DNA of 64,000 nt, taken from contig NW_012236531.1 in assembly GCF_000787575.1 (NCBI RefSeq), forward strand, positions 1,015,396-1,079,395. Reading direction: 5' to 3'. Positions 47,520 to 60,017 of this stretch are shown one piece after another. The notes beneath the pieces were generated by a model that was given only the letters and a program-made list of their open reading frames with translations, made no database searches and was not told the origin of the DNA. A program made the translations under genes and the position numbers. The DNA is from Acytostelium subglobosum LB1. Taxonomy: Eukaryota > Evosea > Eumycetozoa > Acytosteliales > Acytosteliaceae. Every line of letters begins with the position of its first letter. Positions within the stretch are counted from its first letter, which is position 1.

Positions 47520-50500
47520 CTTTTGTTCTTTCTTCTTTCTTTGTTTGTTTCTTTGTTTGATTAATGTATACTAGTTGTATGCTATTGCTATTATATATAT
47601 GTATGTATATATTATTATTATATACTATCTAAAGTGCTTCAAGAAGTTATTTGATAGATGCCAACAATGAGTTATCAACATATCTAGATATTACTACAAC
47701 AATAGAATGAGTGATCTCGGGTAGAGGTTATTAAATAATAAATATATGATTGTTATAGACAAGATAGTAAATGAATGCATGTATATGTACAGACACAAAC
47801 TGAAATGGATGGATAGTAGTCGTCGTTGTACTGAACAACTAAAAGGTGAGAGTGAGAGGGAGCAAAGAGTATTGTTTTGTTCTCAATCCTGTTCAAAACA
47901 CACACATTCTCTCAACACTTAATTCATTCATTCATAATGACTCAAAAAACAACAACCCTCACTATCAACTTCACCTCATGCTTCTCTTTGCTTGTTGTAA
48001 AGTCAGTGTGTGATACTGATGTGTTTGTTGGATTGAGGAACAATCAAAGAATTTAGTTCAAGGTGTGTGATTCGGGGCGAGTGGTCCCTCCCTGGTACTA
48101 ATGATACATTGACATCTCTGATCTATGACAATAACTAACTTAATACTAATTACTACAAATAGAGAATAGATAACTCCTATCTAAAGATAATGAATTAAAT
48201 AGTGCCAAAGTTTGGAACTTGTTGACATTGATGGTTATGCGATTACTGGGTTCGACATTGGGTTGGATGGTTGGACAAGTGTTTGAACGAGCACTCCTTT
48301 TAGAGTAACACTTTTGATCAATCGGCTAAAATGGTGTTCACCATAAGACGACATCAAGTGTATTCTTGTTATCTAAGTATGTATGATGGTCACTTCATCA
48401 TCGTCGGTTTTAGTAAACATAAAACTCGTAAATGATCAAACAACCAGGTCATTAAAGACATAAACAAACGATCAGTTATTTTGACAGGACATGACAGTAT
48501 AATACCCATTGGTATACCAGGGGTCTATCATTGATGTAGTTGATCACGAATGTCAACTACTGTTGTGTAATGTGCGCCACTTTTGGCTTCAAAAATAGAA
48601 ATCCATCTGGAACCCACACAATTCCATCGACTAAAAAAAGAACCACGCGTCTTACTGGACACGACCAGACCAACCTTTGTGATGACCGCCAGACTCATTC
48701 GCATGGGTGTTCCTGAAAGGATAAAATGTGTGTTATCCATTGCCACCTATGGTCGGAGAGAGTGAGTATTGCAAGTGAATACACATTGTATGAGAGGGGT
48801 GTGGCTTATGGACCCATTAATTAAATATGAGTAAACAATCATCGTTAATGATTGTCCAGCGGGGCTAAGTGGTGGTGTGAAATGACTCGACCATCAATCG
48901 ATCACTGCTACTGGCTGGCTCCACTTCGTAAACAATCTCCACACTCTACCCAAAGCATTCAAACACAAAACACACACACATAACTAGCAAGCTACCCGAC
49001 AACAGCCTATTATTGCCAGTAGTTTAAACTCTAGAACATAATCAATCATTCATTCATTCATCACAGATAGAAAGCCTCCGAGGTCATTGCCAAACATCAC
49101 ATCACCCTCCACTGTGTCCAACGAAATCTCGACAGACGGTCACAACCTAGCAACCAAGCAAGCAAGCCAGCAATCAATCCAGTCATTCACATACATACAT
49201 TACATAATATATTTATAACTTTGCACATTAGTTCCAACTTGGAATCAATCAACAATATTTACTTGTAGTACTTCAATCAATCATCTTACATTGTACTATT
49301 ACATTTACTTAATACTCCAACATCCTCTTCTACAACAACAACAACAACAAGTTCTTGCTTCCTACCTTTTTTTTCGGTTAAAGTAAGTATTAACAAACAT
49401 GTCAATCAACCAATCAATCAATCACATAATCACTCTCTTTGTACCTACGACTTTACACTTGTCAAGGGTAGTAGGTGGACACTCTTGCGACCTGGATAGG
49501 ATAGCAAGTAGTACTTTAAGCTCAATCCTTCACATACAATCACACTCGCGCGTTTGTCTCAAAAATAGGACGCGTTTTCATGTAACATTATTGTTCATCG
49601 ATCAATCTCACACACACAATGTTTGTTGTCAAAATCGCATAAGGTCCACCAAAATGTGGCCCCAATTAGTGTCATGAGGTACGGACTTTTAAACTGTTTC
49701 GACCACTTTTGATCACACTCATACCATAACCATACATATGTGTTTGCAATCCATAGTGGTTCCATGTCAGATACCAGAGAGTTGCGAGGCAAAGTATGTG
49801 TGTGAGTGAGAGACTTTGCCTTTTTGACTGGCGCGTCTACCGATATCTTGGTCGGACCATATCACTCATACTTTCATGATATACTTGTGCTAAAAGGCAG
49901 ACAGGCAAGCAGCTTGGAGGAAGTCAATAGCACACACTCACTCATTCAAGCACTCAAGCAATCACTCACTCAACAACAACAACAACAACATCTCATCTCC
50001 CTATCAATCTATCAATTCCCAATCCCATACAACATACATACCCTTGTACAAATATACAGACACAATCACATATATATCAAATATACAATATATTATTACA
50101 AACAGGTCCTTGTTACATCAACCTTTAAGCTCACGAGGTTAGCTTGTGATACTACCATAAAAGTATATATTAATATAACGATCATGTGTCCCTCTGCCAA
50201 TCCAATCCCCAATCACATCTGGAACACGCGGCAGTCATCATCAACCGACCAAACACTCATTCACACATACACACATCACATATCACATCCTTATCACTGA
50301 GATATCTACTTAGTGATCTTTGTTTATTAGTTTGTTGATTCACTTGCCAAGTGAACCAGTTCAGTTCAGTTCAACTTGCCAACATCACATATTCAATCAT
50401 GCAATCATTCAAACTTGGAGATAAGTGGTGTTGACGTGAGAAGTGTCAGTTGAACTTCCTCGGGTCCTCATACACTCTTCACACTCACAAAAGATGTTCG

Positions 50501-51445
50501 TTAAAATCACACCAATGTCTCCCCAACTCGTCTATTTTGACGAGATGTGTGTTTGTTTGTCTATCATGGCAAAAAAGCGTTGGGCGCACTTTTACACTCC
50601 TTAATTTAGTTCGTGTGTGGGGTCGAGTGGTATGGTCCATCCATCCACCTCACGTCACCTCACTTCGTGCCCTCCTGACCAACAATCACACGTCTGCCAG
50701 CTCAACCCAGACATATATCCAATCAGCCTGATGTCTCTCTGACACTCTTAGAACTCTCTTCACCCAAACATATACACACACACACACACACACACATACA
50801 CATACATATATACAAATACTATTACTATCTCCTGTACCCTTACATATATGTACAATCACCTTTTGATTGGCCTCTTGGTTTAATAATCTATTACTCTATA
50901 CTCGTTTTAGTAGTGTTTAGATAGTATCACCTGAAGCCATCCATCACATCACCCCAACAACCTAGTCCACCATCCACTACCTACCAACCAATCGATTATA
51001 AATACCCATCACTTTAACGAGTTTAGATATATACAAATCAATCAATTAATCAATCAATTAATCATTGTACCACCTTATTTATACAATTACTTCTATCATT
51101 ACTTTATAAGCCAAACCGAAAGTTCATCCTAATCTAACATTATATACAATTATTATCTCAAACAGAGCAAGCATCAATCAATCAATCAGCCAATCCAATC
51201 AATTATCTATTTATTCAACCAATCAATCAATCAATCAATATTATACCATTACTATACTACCAACAACTTCACATAAAAGACAACAGAGTCATTTATTTCA
51301 CCTGATATCCAGTATCCATATCGCCAACCCAACAGACCAATACGAGCAAACCCTTGTATCCAACTCCCCATCCACAACCAAGCGACAATCAATCAATCAA
51401 TCACATTTCCACCCAACCAATATATACAAACATACACAATAGAGA
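47520..51445. other. 3.9-kb gene desert between divergent genes
   Basis: Separates the CLU-SH2 gene (-) from the RGS gene (+). It holds scattered short frames without family resemblance, (CA)n at about 50774-50796, many ATCA/CAAT and CTCA runs, and short AT-rich blocks. No tRNA or other RNA gene could be recognised by eye. It may contain long regulatory regions or unrecognised non-coding transcripts. Confidence 0.5.
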
Positions 51446-52196
51446 ATGATATATCCAAATGATGTTATGAACGAAGTCCTTCGCGACTCTTATGGATGCA
51501 CACTCTTTAAGAATTACCTAAAGGCTATATACTGTTCGGAAACACTGCAGTTCTGGCTGGAGATAGAGCATTTCAAGTCGATTGCCCCACCCGTAGAGAC
51601 AGGCATCAGTGTCAGCGCATTCACATCCATCCCTCTGGACACATCATCGTCGTCGGCCTCGTCGCCACCCGGCTCGCCATTCATGGGCGAGTCGGCCGCC
51701 TCCACGCCACTGCACCAGTCCGACAAGGACAGGAAGCAGAGTCGTCGCGGTAAATCTTCAAACAACGAGCACAACAACAACAGCAACACAAGATATCTGA
51801 CACAGGAGGAGGTCAAGCAATGCGCACAACTCATCTTTGACAAGTATCTGGAGAATGGCAGTGAGTTGGAGCTCAACATCGACGCCATCAGTCGTGAGCA
51901 AGTACGTCAGCGCATGGCTGACGACATTGACTCATCCATTTTCGACGAAGTCCAAAAGGTAGTCTACGAGAGTCTCTGGATGGACTGTTTCCCACCCTTT
52001 ACACATACCCAAGCATATCAGAAATACAAACGTATGTATATCTACATAACATTAATCAATCAATCAATCAGATATACTAACATTGATTCATCATACTTTA
52101 GACGAGACTGGAAAGTGTCAACTACCAGAGTTCCTGCGTTTCAAGCGAAGGGCACCAAAGAACGAGTTTGAACTGGTGTCAATAGCAACAAGATAA
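51446..52196 (+). CDS. RGS-domain protein
   Basis: Two exons (51446-52031, 52102-52196) give 226 residues. Nearly the whole protein is an RGS domain: VLRDSYGCTLFKNYLKA and SETLQFWLEIEHFK at the start, LIFDKYLENGSELELNID in the middle, and SIFDEVQKVVYESLWMDCFPPF near the end. A Ser/Pro/Asn-rich loop of about 75 residues is inserted after the third helix. RGS proteins speed GTP hydrolysis by G-alpha subunits, in amoebae often in chemotaxis. No other domain is present. Confidence 0.9.
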
Positions 52197-52442
52197 TAAA
52201 TAATGAGTGATTATTATATATTAGTTTATTATTACAATCATCCCATGACAATGTCATGATCTTCATCTTACTCTTCGTCATGGTCACGTGTTGGGGTCGG
52301 TCCAACAACACGGACGTATGATTCCAAGAAGTCAACTTCACGAACACTTCAACTTCACTTTTCAAACGATTCGCATTGACTACAACTACAACACTCTTAC
52401 ATGTTCAACAAACAAGCATCAATGTTGTTGTTGTCAAGGAGG

Positions 52443-53703
52443 ATGGCTACAACTACACATTCACCAATCACCAGAGCTTACTCCTCTTCATCAAAGATCA
52501 TAGTGTTGGAGGGCAACATCAGCGCAGGGTAACTACTCGACATGTGATTGATCCATCACTTACTTTGACTTACTTACATACTTGCTTCCTTACTTACTCA
52601 AACAGCAAGACATACTTGTCAAACAAGTTGGGACAATCACTTGATTATAAGGTGTTCTTGGAGCCAACTACTACAAATCCATACTTGCAACAGTTCTATG
52701 CGGAACCAAAGAGATATGCATTGGACATGCAACTTTGGTTGTTGAATCAGAGATATAATACTTACTTGGCGGCATTGGACTATGCTTTGAATAATGACAA
52801 TAGTGGAGTGGTGTTGGATCGCTCGATGTTCTCTGATTGGGTCTTTGCGGAGAACTGTAGGAAAGAAGGTTTGATATCGCCCGAAGGATTCAAACAGTAC
52901 ACGGCCATTCGTGACAGCATGTTACTCAATGTACCCATACCCAACATCACCCTCTATCTCAACGTGTCGCCTTCTGAATGTCTGCGGAGGATACAATCAA
53001 TCAGAAAGAGAGTATGTATGAGATAAGTGATTGAGTGATTGAATGAGCGAGTTGACTAACAACTTGTTCTCCCAGGAATGTGAACAGACGATACCATTGA
53101 CTTATTTGGAAGGCTTGGATATTTGTTACCAGGAGTTCTTGAAGGAGATCAAGCTGAAAGGATCCAATGTTATCACATTTGATTGGAATCAGTTTGGAGA
53201 AGTCGATGACATTGTCACTGAGATCAAGAAGGACATTTCTTCAACTTCCCCATCACTCTTGTTATCAAAGAACATTATTGGCAATCTTGTTAAGTAAGTA
53301 TCAATTTATTTGTGTTATTCATTCATTTATGTTTGTTCGGTTAAGATGTGTGTGATGTTGGCGTTGGCTGGTGTTGGTTGTCAACAAGGGCTTGCCTACC
53401 ACCTTGCCACAGACACATCCACGACCTATGTTGTTAAAATCGACAAGAGAGCGGTAACCATGACGCACTCACACACTTCGTCACCACCCTCGACCGCACC
53501 TGCCCACTCAGCCGGCCCAACTAACCAACAATCAATCATATCAATCACCTGACCAATCAATCAACAATCGATCAATCAAATGATATAGGAACCGTGAGGA
53601 TATTACTTCCACTTACCAAACAGAGCTTTCATTCATGCACAAGGAGTCATTATCATCAACATCCTCGTCCGCTGCAGTAGTGCAGGACAAGAACAATGCT
53701 TAA
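52443..53703 (+). CDS. Deoxyribonucleoside kinase
   Basis: Four exons (52443-52528, 52606-53011, 53076-53293, 53589-53703) give 274 residues. The P-loop GNISAGKT (24-31) spans the first intron. FLEPTTTNPYLQQFY, VVLDRSMFSDWVFAE (the DRS motif) and LYLNVSPSECLRRIQSIRKRECE with the LID arginines identify the dNK/dCK family, which phosphorylates deoxynucleosides in salvage. The substrate (dA, dG or other) cannot be told. The last exon reads KNREDITSTYQTELSF... to the stop; without it the protein would end at a stop just after LVK at 53297, so the exon is probable, not certain. Confidence 0.88.
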
Positions 53704-55019
53704 AGATTGGACTCGAGGCTCGCAATGACGTTCACCCCATCCTCCAACTGGCTGGATGTCTCTGTATGTGGGCAATCGCTAAATGGCCGTGATCAAAAGG
53801 GGGCACCGAACGACACAAATGGCGCTCTGGATCAAAAGTCGGGGCTACACGCTCGTCTAGCACCTCTCCCTCACAGACGACCTGTTGTGTGTGGACCGAG
53901 GAAGATGAAGAAAGATCTTTGCCGTATCTAGTAAGCGACTGTGCGCGAGTCGCACGTTGATTGAATATGAAGATTTAGTTGTAAACCTCCGCGTCCGTGA
54001 TCGTTTGTTGGAGGCCCTTTGGCCTCGAGTTAATGGGGGGTGGTCCAGTCCAAAGAGAGTTGCAAAATTGAATGGATGAATGTTGGTGCGACACTGATTG
54101 GACCATGAAAGGTAATGGACATTAATGATGGAGGACACCATAACTATGTATTGGATTTTTTTGATTGCTCACCATCAATTTAATACACATGGTCCATGCT
54201 TTTACTTGACTTGCAATGTGCGATCACAAGATGTTTCTTCTTGATTGAATTCGAGCGAGTGGGTGTGTGTACATTTATGTTTCCTCGATCACAACACAAC
54301 TCGTGTGGTCGCCACCCCAACAGTTTCCGCGGCAAGCAAGCAACTGTTGATTATGGGCAAGGGGCAATGTCCATCAGTTCTCCCGTTTCAACAATACGTT
54401 GTTCGTCAACAATCAACATCCAAGGAGGACCAATCATCAATAAGGCCCTCTACCCTACCCCCAAGCACCACACTTCACCTCGTACCCAATCAACCGGTGC
54501 TGGTTCATTCAGTTCATTCTGTTCATTCAGTTCATGCTAGCACTCTCTATGCTTATACATACATAAATGGGTCAGTCGGGTCAGATGATCAGTAAATTGA
54601 CAAAGTAGTCAAGAGAGTGTGTATGTGTGGGCCATTTGCATCGAGGCATTGTGAATGACCGATCTTCTTTGTCCAGCTTAATGAGGGACTTTTCCTAGCA
54701 GAGGTATGAGAACATCGATCCATGGGCATGCTCCACTCATAGCCTCTTACCGTCCAACCCATATCATCAATCATTTAGTCAGCTGACACACAATCACACA
54801 TACACACATTCAATCAGTCTCCTGCACTCACTCACCCACACACTCACTCACTCAAACAAATCTGGTTCACACTCAAATCACAAACTAAACTCAGTTGTTA
54901 AACTAAACTCTTGTGCACATGCCTCTGGGCAAGTCATTTATTCAATATTTACATTCTTCCTCAACATGTAAGGCATCAACAAACACATCAATATCCACAT
55001 CCATATCCATACCAATACA
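53704..55019. other. Intergenic region before the forkhead-like gene
   Basis: About 1.3 kb. It contains a GTTCATTCA-type tandem repeat near 54503-54537, a short inverted repeat GAGGCC-CTTT-GGCCTC at 54011-54026, and CTCA/CACA-rich DNA. No gene or RNA is recognised. Confidence 0.5.
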
Positions 55020-55064
55020 ATGCGAAAGCGGCCGGCCCAAAATAGTCAAGAGCATCAACAACAA

Positions 55065-55097
<33 letters not shown>

Positions 55098-57036
55098 CAA
55101 CAACAAACGCAACAACAAAGACAGCAACAACAACAACAAAGACAACAACTAAGACAACATCAAAGACAACTCCAACAAAGGCAACTTCAAAGATTAGAAC
55201 AATTAAGATTACAACAACTACAACGAGAAGAGGAAGACGGTCAGGAGGAAGGAGATAGTCTGCCTTTGACCAACACCAGCACCAGTACAACCAGCACCAC
55301 CAGCACAACAAACAACAGCGTCAGATCTCCAACAACTGGAGGCCACACAGAGTCCACAATGTTCTCAGCCAGCCATTATAATTATCCAAATATTGAATAT
55401 GTCCATCACCAATTACAACACCAACAACTCCAACATTACCATCAACAACAACCACACCAACAACAATATCCATTGTCCCTGTCACCACCTAATATCCCTC
55501 GTACCCAATCACCATTCCATCCTAATATGACCTTGCAACAATATCAATATTATTTACACCATCTACATCAACAACAACTTCAACAACAACAACAACAACA
55601 ACAACAACATATAAATAGCCATTCAAACTCACAAACTCCATATACCATCCCTTACAACCAATACCCTGTCTCACCTCAACCATCACATGAGGGCATCAAT
55701 CGACTATATATTACATCACCTCCATCAACGCCCTCGCCTCCACCTCCTCCATCCTCTCCGCCACAATTGCAATCACCTCCGCCACCACCTCCCCAACCCC
55801 CAATCCACAAAGTTGCACAATCCACATCCGGATGTCCACTGCAGGATCACTGTCTATTGTGTGAGAGGGGTGCACCATTTTTGACCAACGACAATGGAAG
55901 ATGGTCCAATGTAATGCTCGTTGTGTTATATTGTCTGACACATGCCTACCCCAACACGCCAGGTAACATGTTCAACCTATCCAATGACATTTATGGATTG
56001 ATGGAGCATCATTGGAAGGATCTCTGTCATGAGAAGGATTGTATGTTATGTTGTACAACAAATAACAACAATGGATTGATCATATAAACTAATAAACTTA
56101 CAAATGTACTTGCTCATGATCAGCTTCAAAGAACTGGCACAAACAGATACAGGACATATTATCACACAAGAAGGATTGGTTCAGGTCGGGATGCTCTGAG
56201 AAGCATGCCAATGGATTCTGGAGTCTAAATAACCCTGGGGCTGACCCATGGAAGATGATCCCACCAAGGCCAAGGAAGAGGAGATCTAAAATAGGTTCCA
56301 CGACTGGTCAGGTCAAACAAAAGGAGAAGAATGATCCATTCCTAATCAGAAGGAGGTCCTCCGCACCCAACAAGAAGAAGAAACCAACACATCCTCGTAG
56401 TTTACCTCCACCTCCGCCACCATCTTCCCAATCGCCACCAACCTCACCCATCTCTCCCACCGCGCCAACTCCTCAATGGTCGAACCCGTTTCGAAGCTCC
56501 TCTCCACCTCATTCCATTTCACCGGTACCAGAGGCACATGCTCCACCTCGCCAACCTACTCCAACTCTTTCTCCTCCTACCACCACAACAACAACTACTA
56601 CTACTACCTCCACCACAACGTCGACACTTGGACATTCCGCAGACTTCCATCCGGCCGGATCTCCAGCGAATATCCACCACACTTCACGACCTCACGGTCT
56701 AAATATTCAACCATTCAATCCAATGCCACCTCAACCATTTAGCCCAAGTTCCAATATCAATTTAAGACCACTTGGCAACTGGACACCTTCACCTGTTTCC
56801 ACTCCATCACCACCATCTTATACATCATCAACAACAACAACAACAACAACAACTCCTACATCTTCACAGGATGAGCCATCTCAGGGTACCCCAACGACCA
56901 ATAATCCAAATAAGAGAGACAGAAGTAAGTGTTGTATTGATCAACATTGGAGGATACAAGTACTAATCAATCTTTCATTCATTCATTCATTTTAGTTGGA
57001 ATTAATGATTTATTAGATAAAGACCAAACGGAGTAA
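55020..57036 (+). CDS. Poly-Q protein with forkhead-like winged-helix domain
   Basis: Three exons (55020-56040, 56124-56924, 56996-57036) give 620 residues. The first 270 residues are poly-Q/His/Pro-rich. Residues about 285-385 look like a divergent forkhead: helix 1 WSNVMLVVLYCLTHAYP, helix 2 LSNDIYGLMEHHWKDLC, helix 3 WHKQIQDILSHKKDWF, then GFWSLNNPG, matching the forkhead pattern W-x3-I-x3-LS...F...GxFWxL. The DNA-contact Asn, Arg and His of typical helix 3 (NxxRH) are replaced by Lys, Gln and Asp. A basic stretch PRPRKRRSK follows, a likely NLS. The rest is Ser/Thr/Pro-rich. Probable transcription factor; assignment is by pattern. Confidence 0.75.
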
Positions 57037-57223
57037 CATATTTTTTTTATGCATCTTTCAAACTGCCTTTGCAGTTTGTAGCTCTGGCCATTACGAACGC
57101 CACCACTACCATCAGTACTACTACTACTTCAACAACAATATAATCAAACAAACAAACAAAAAACAATAAATAATAATAATAATCGATTAATATATTATAT
57201 TTTATTGATTGAGTGCTTGCTAC

Positions 57224-59623
57224 TCATTCATCATCATTGTCTCTGGCCCTCTTCTTGTTGTTCGTATTATTATTGTTGTTGTTGCCTTGTTTATATTGTG
57301 CGAATATTGATCGAATGAGTTGATTATTCTTGTAGGCAGTGCATTGTGTAGAGCCTTTAGTTTGAAACGTAGCACCAATGTCCAGTAGATATTGTAACAT
57401 TGTTGTGTTATCATTCTTGACCAAGTCAACAGTGAATAGGGGCAGGAATATTGATTTGATGTGAGCGAGGTCTTGACTGTTGAAATGTTTGAGGAGGCAT
57501 TCCAGAAGTGCGACACCCAAAGGGACAAAGATGCATGCCTTTATCAAACTATAGACTGGAATGCCTTCGAATGCCGTTACAAGTTTCTTTCCTTTGGCAT
57601 TGTCATAGACACTGTTGCCCAAGTCCAATGTCATTGGGGTCAATCCAAGAATAGTGTCCAGTTGTCTCAAATTTCCAGAACCAATTGCCAGAAGTCGAAT
57701 CAAGTCGTATGTGTCAGGAGTTATCAATGATGTATGATGAGTATAAATATGAACGATGATATGTGTTTGGTTCTCTGATATCGCAGACTCCAATATTGTC
57801 TTGATCCTGGACTCATATGATAGAAAAAGTGTAGTTGTTGGTATCTTACTGATTGTTTCTCGATAGTACTGTATTGCCAGCTCAACCATTTCAATGTCGC
57901 CACATTTCCCAATACGCTCCCATAGGGAGGACGTTGTTATTGTGGCATAGTTCTCCATCAACCACTTGAACATTGAATGTTGTGGTCGGCCAGACATTGT
58001 AAGTTCGAATACCCACGTGTGCCCTGATGGCTTGTAGCCTCGTTTGAAGATGATCTCGACCATACCACGATGACCAAGTGCCAGAGCGAGTTGGAGTTGC
58101 TGCTCGAGATTGACCAGTTTCGGTGCCCTCCCGAGCGTGTAGATCAGTTGGTTGATGTCGGTGAACAGTGGCTTGAACTGTACAACCTTGTTTGTGCTGG
58201 ACACGAGGAACTCCAGCAACTCCATTGACCCTTCGAAAGGAAGGTATCTTCGATGCGTTTCCAATTGTAGCATGTGAAGATTGAGTATCTTTAGCACCTC
58301 GAGCTTGAGCACTGAGTTGTGCGATGACATATGAGGCCTCAGGAACAACTTGTACACCTTGCCATTGTCCCTCTTTGTTATTCTGGGTATCAATTTTGGA
58401 TGATGCATTTGAATGTACTCAATGTATAACTTGGCTTGTGTAATGGTACCACATTGGACAATGTTTGAGAGCAATGAAATATTATCGCTGAGTGTGGCGA
58501 GACTCAGGTATGGTATGAGTTGATAATCACCAGTGGCCAAATACTTGCTCAATGTCTCATTGACTATGTTGTCAAATGTCCATGTATATCGATCCTTTAT
58601 GAAATGGAAGAACTTTATGATGGCCAATCGGTTCTCATCACTCCCAGTGTCAGTGTCAGTGCAAGTTCCAGTGCCGGACTCGCCAACAACGATCTTTCTG
58701 GCCCACTCCTTTGAACTCGCGAGTGACTCATAAGCTTGTTGATCTGTCATATCACCGCCACATACCAACTTGTGACGCAACATGAACTCGATGTGTTCCA
58801 TGTGTTGCTCGATTGGTGCATTGTAAGCTAGTTGATCTCTGTGGGATAGGCGAGGGACACACGTGTGATTGCTGAGTTTATCGGCTGGTATCAGTTCATC
58901 CATTAGTTGTTGATCGCCTATGACGTGCACCTCAATGATGTACGACTTTGGAGCAAGTGAGCGCACCAGTGCAGACATCTCACTGGGGAAGCATGCCGAG
59001 TCCAGAGCGAATCTGATCAACTCCTTTGAATGAGTCTGAAAGATATACTCGACAAACTTGCTCCGATCATCTTCTGCATCTGGAATCTTGATGTGTCCAT
59101 TCTCAAGGAGGAACTTGATCATGTCGGTGCTCTTGCTGGCGATGGCCGAGCTCCAAAGGGAGTTATTCAGATCGTTGTCTACTTTGAGATCGCGCAACAT
59201 TGTATGAGCAAAGTGAGTGTTGCCAGCTCTGACAGAGAGTGACAACAATCGTTTGCTCTGAGCTTTGAAGAAATATTTAAACTTGTCGTAGACCAAGTCG
59301 AATGTTTCATTGTCAGCGTTGCTCTCGACAAAGTTGCGCAACTCCCAGTCCTTTGGTTCGTCGACGTGCTCATGTCGTTTGATACGATCACGCAACAGAC
59401 CATAATGTCTACACTTTACAATGCGATCAAAGTTTGTCCATTGATTATACTTTAGTCTGAACCAAGTGTATGCGTACCAACTTGTTGAGTCCTCCTTATT
59501 AACACCATCAATCAACTCTTTAAGATATTGACGATCGTGTATCCATCTAACCTCCTTCAATATCATACTCCTAAGTACTCTATTATTAAGTACAAATATT
59601 ATTAGTTTGCTCTTGTCCTCCAT
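57224..59623 (-). CDS. Ankyrin-type repeat protein, dictyostelid family
   Basis: A single exon encodes 799 residues. The N-terminus (LNNRVLRSMILKEVRWIH) is typical of the divergent ankyrin-repeat proteins common in dictyostelids. The rest shows degenerate ankyrin-like helix pairs (AGNTHFAHTMLRDL, SKSTDMIKFLLENGHI, GHRGMVEIIFKRGY, GNLRQLDTILGL, NDNTTMLQYLLDIGATF) and an Asn/Lys/Arg tail. Function unknown, presumably protein binding. Confidence 0.8.
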   Translation of the reverse strand: MEDKSKLIIFVLNNRVLRSMILKEVRWIHDRQYLKELIDGVNKEDSTSWYAYTWFRLKYNQWTNFDRIVKCRHYGLLRDRIKRHEHVDEPKDWELRNFVESNADNETFDLVYDKFKYFFKAQSKRLLSLSVRAGNTHFAHTMLRDLKVDNDLNNSLWSSAIASKSTDMIKFLLENGHIKIPDAEDDRSKFVEYIFQTHSKELIRFALDSACFPSEMSALVRSLAPKSYIIEVHVIGDQQLMDELIPADKLSNHTCVPRLSHRDQLAYNAPIEQHMEHIEFMLRHKLVCGGDMTDQQAYESLASSKEWARKIVVGESGTGTCTDTDTGSDENRLAIIKFFHFIKDRYTWTFDNIVNETLSKYLATGDYQLIPYLSLATLSDNISLLSNIVQCGTITQAKLYIEYIQMHHPKLIPRITKRDNGKVYKLFLRPHMSSHNSVLKLEVLKILNLHMLQLETHRRYLPFEGSMELLEFLVSSTNKVVQFKPLFTDINQLIYTLGRAPKLVNLEQQLQLALALGHRGMVEIIFKRGYKPSGHTWVFELTMSGRPQHSMFKWLMENYATITTSSLWERIGKCGDIEMVELAIQYYRETISKIPTTTLFLSYESRIKTILESAISENQTHIIVHIYTHHTSLITPDTYDLIRLLAIGSGNLRQLDTILGLTPMTLDLGNSVYDNAKGKKLVTAFEGIPVYSLIKACIFVPLGVALLECLLKHFNSQDLAHIKSIFLPLFTVDLVKNDNTTMLQYLLDIGATFQTKGSTQCTAYKNNQLIRSIFAQYKQGNNNNNNTNNKKRARDNDDE

Positions 59624-60017
59624 TATTATTATTTGTATTCATTGTTGTTGAATGATTGATTCATTTGGCTATCAAAATGAGGTCTACCATCAACTTTGAA
59701 AATATCATCATTCTCTTGGAATTCATGAATTATTGTGATTATAAGTATTATTGTAATTATGATTATTGTATCATTGAATGAATGATTGAATGGATAGAGA
59801 TGGACAATTGATTGAGTGACCTTGTTTGTAGCTTTACTACATTTGTACTTTCCAATCATTAGATTAAATATTTAATTAATAAATTGATTTAATGGGGTGT
59901 GTGAAGTTGATGATCATCACCAACAACTTCATTCTCAAACTCACTCACTCACTCACTCTTGTTGGCTATCAGTTGTTGTACAACAAACAAATAATACCAT
60001 ATAGTAAATATAAAGAA
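59624..60017. other. Divergent intergenic region
   Basis: AT-rich spacer between the ankyrin gene (-) and the histidine phosphatase (+). The reading frame of the latter is open back to an ATG at 59892, but that part (NNFILKLTHSLTLVGYQLL) looks like untranslated DNA, so the start at 60018 is preferred. Confidence 0.5.

Noticed and set aside
48240-48330. GGTTCGA-like sequence suggesting a tRNA B box
   Set aside because: The T-arm pairing fails and no acceptor or D-arm can be drawn; no tRNA was found in the window.
53310-53552. Small plus-strand frame after the kinase stop
   Set aside because: It lies in what is best read as the last intron of the deoxynucleoside kinase, whose exons join in frame around it.
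54988-55311. Val/Leu-rich frame on the minus strand
   Set aside because: It is the antisense of CAA repeats encoding poly-Q in the forkhead-like gene.
59892-60017. Upstream ATG extending the histidine phosphatase
   Set aside because: The extension looks like translated 5' UTR, and the poly-Asn start MSNNNN is typical of dictyostelid N-termini.
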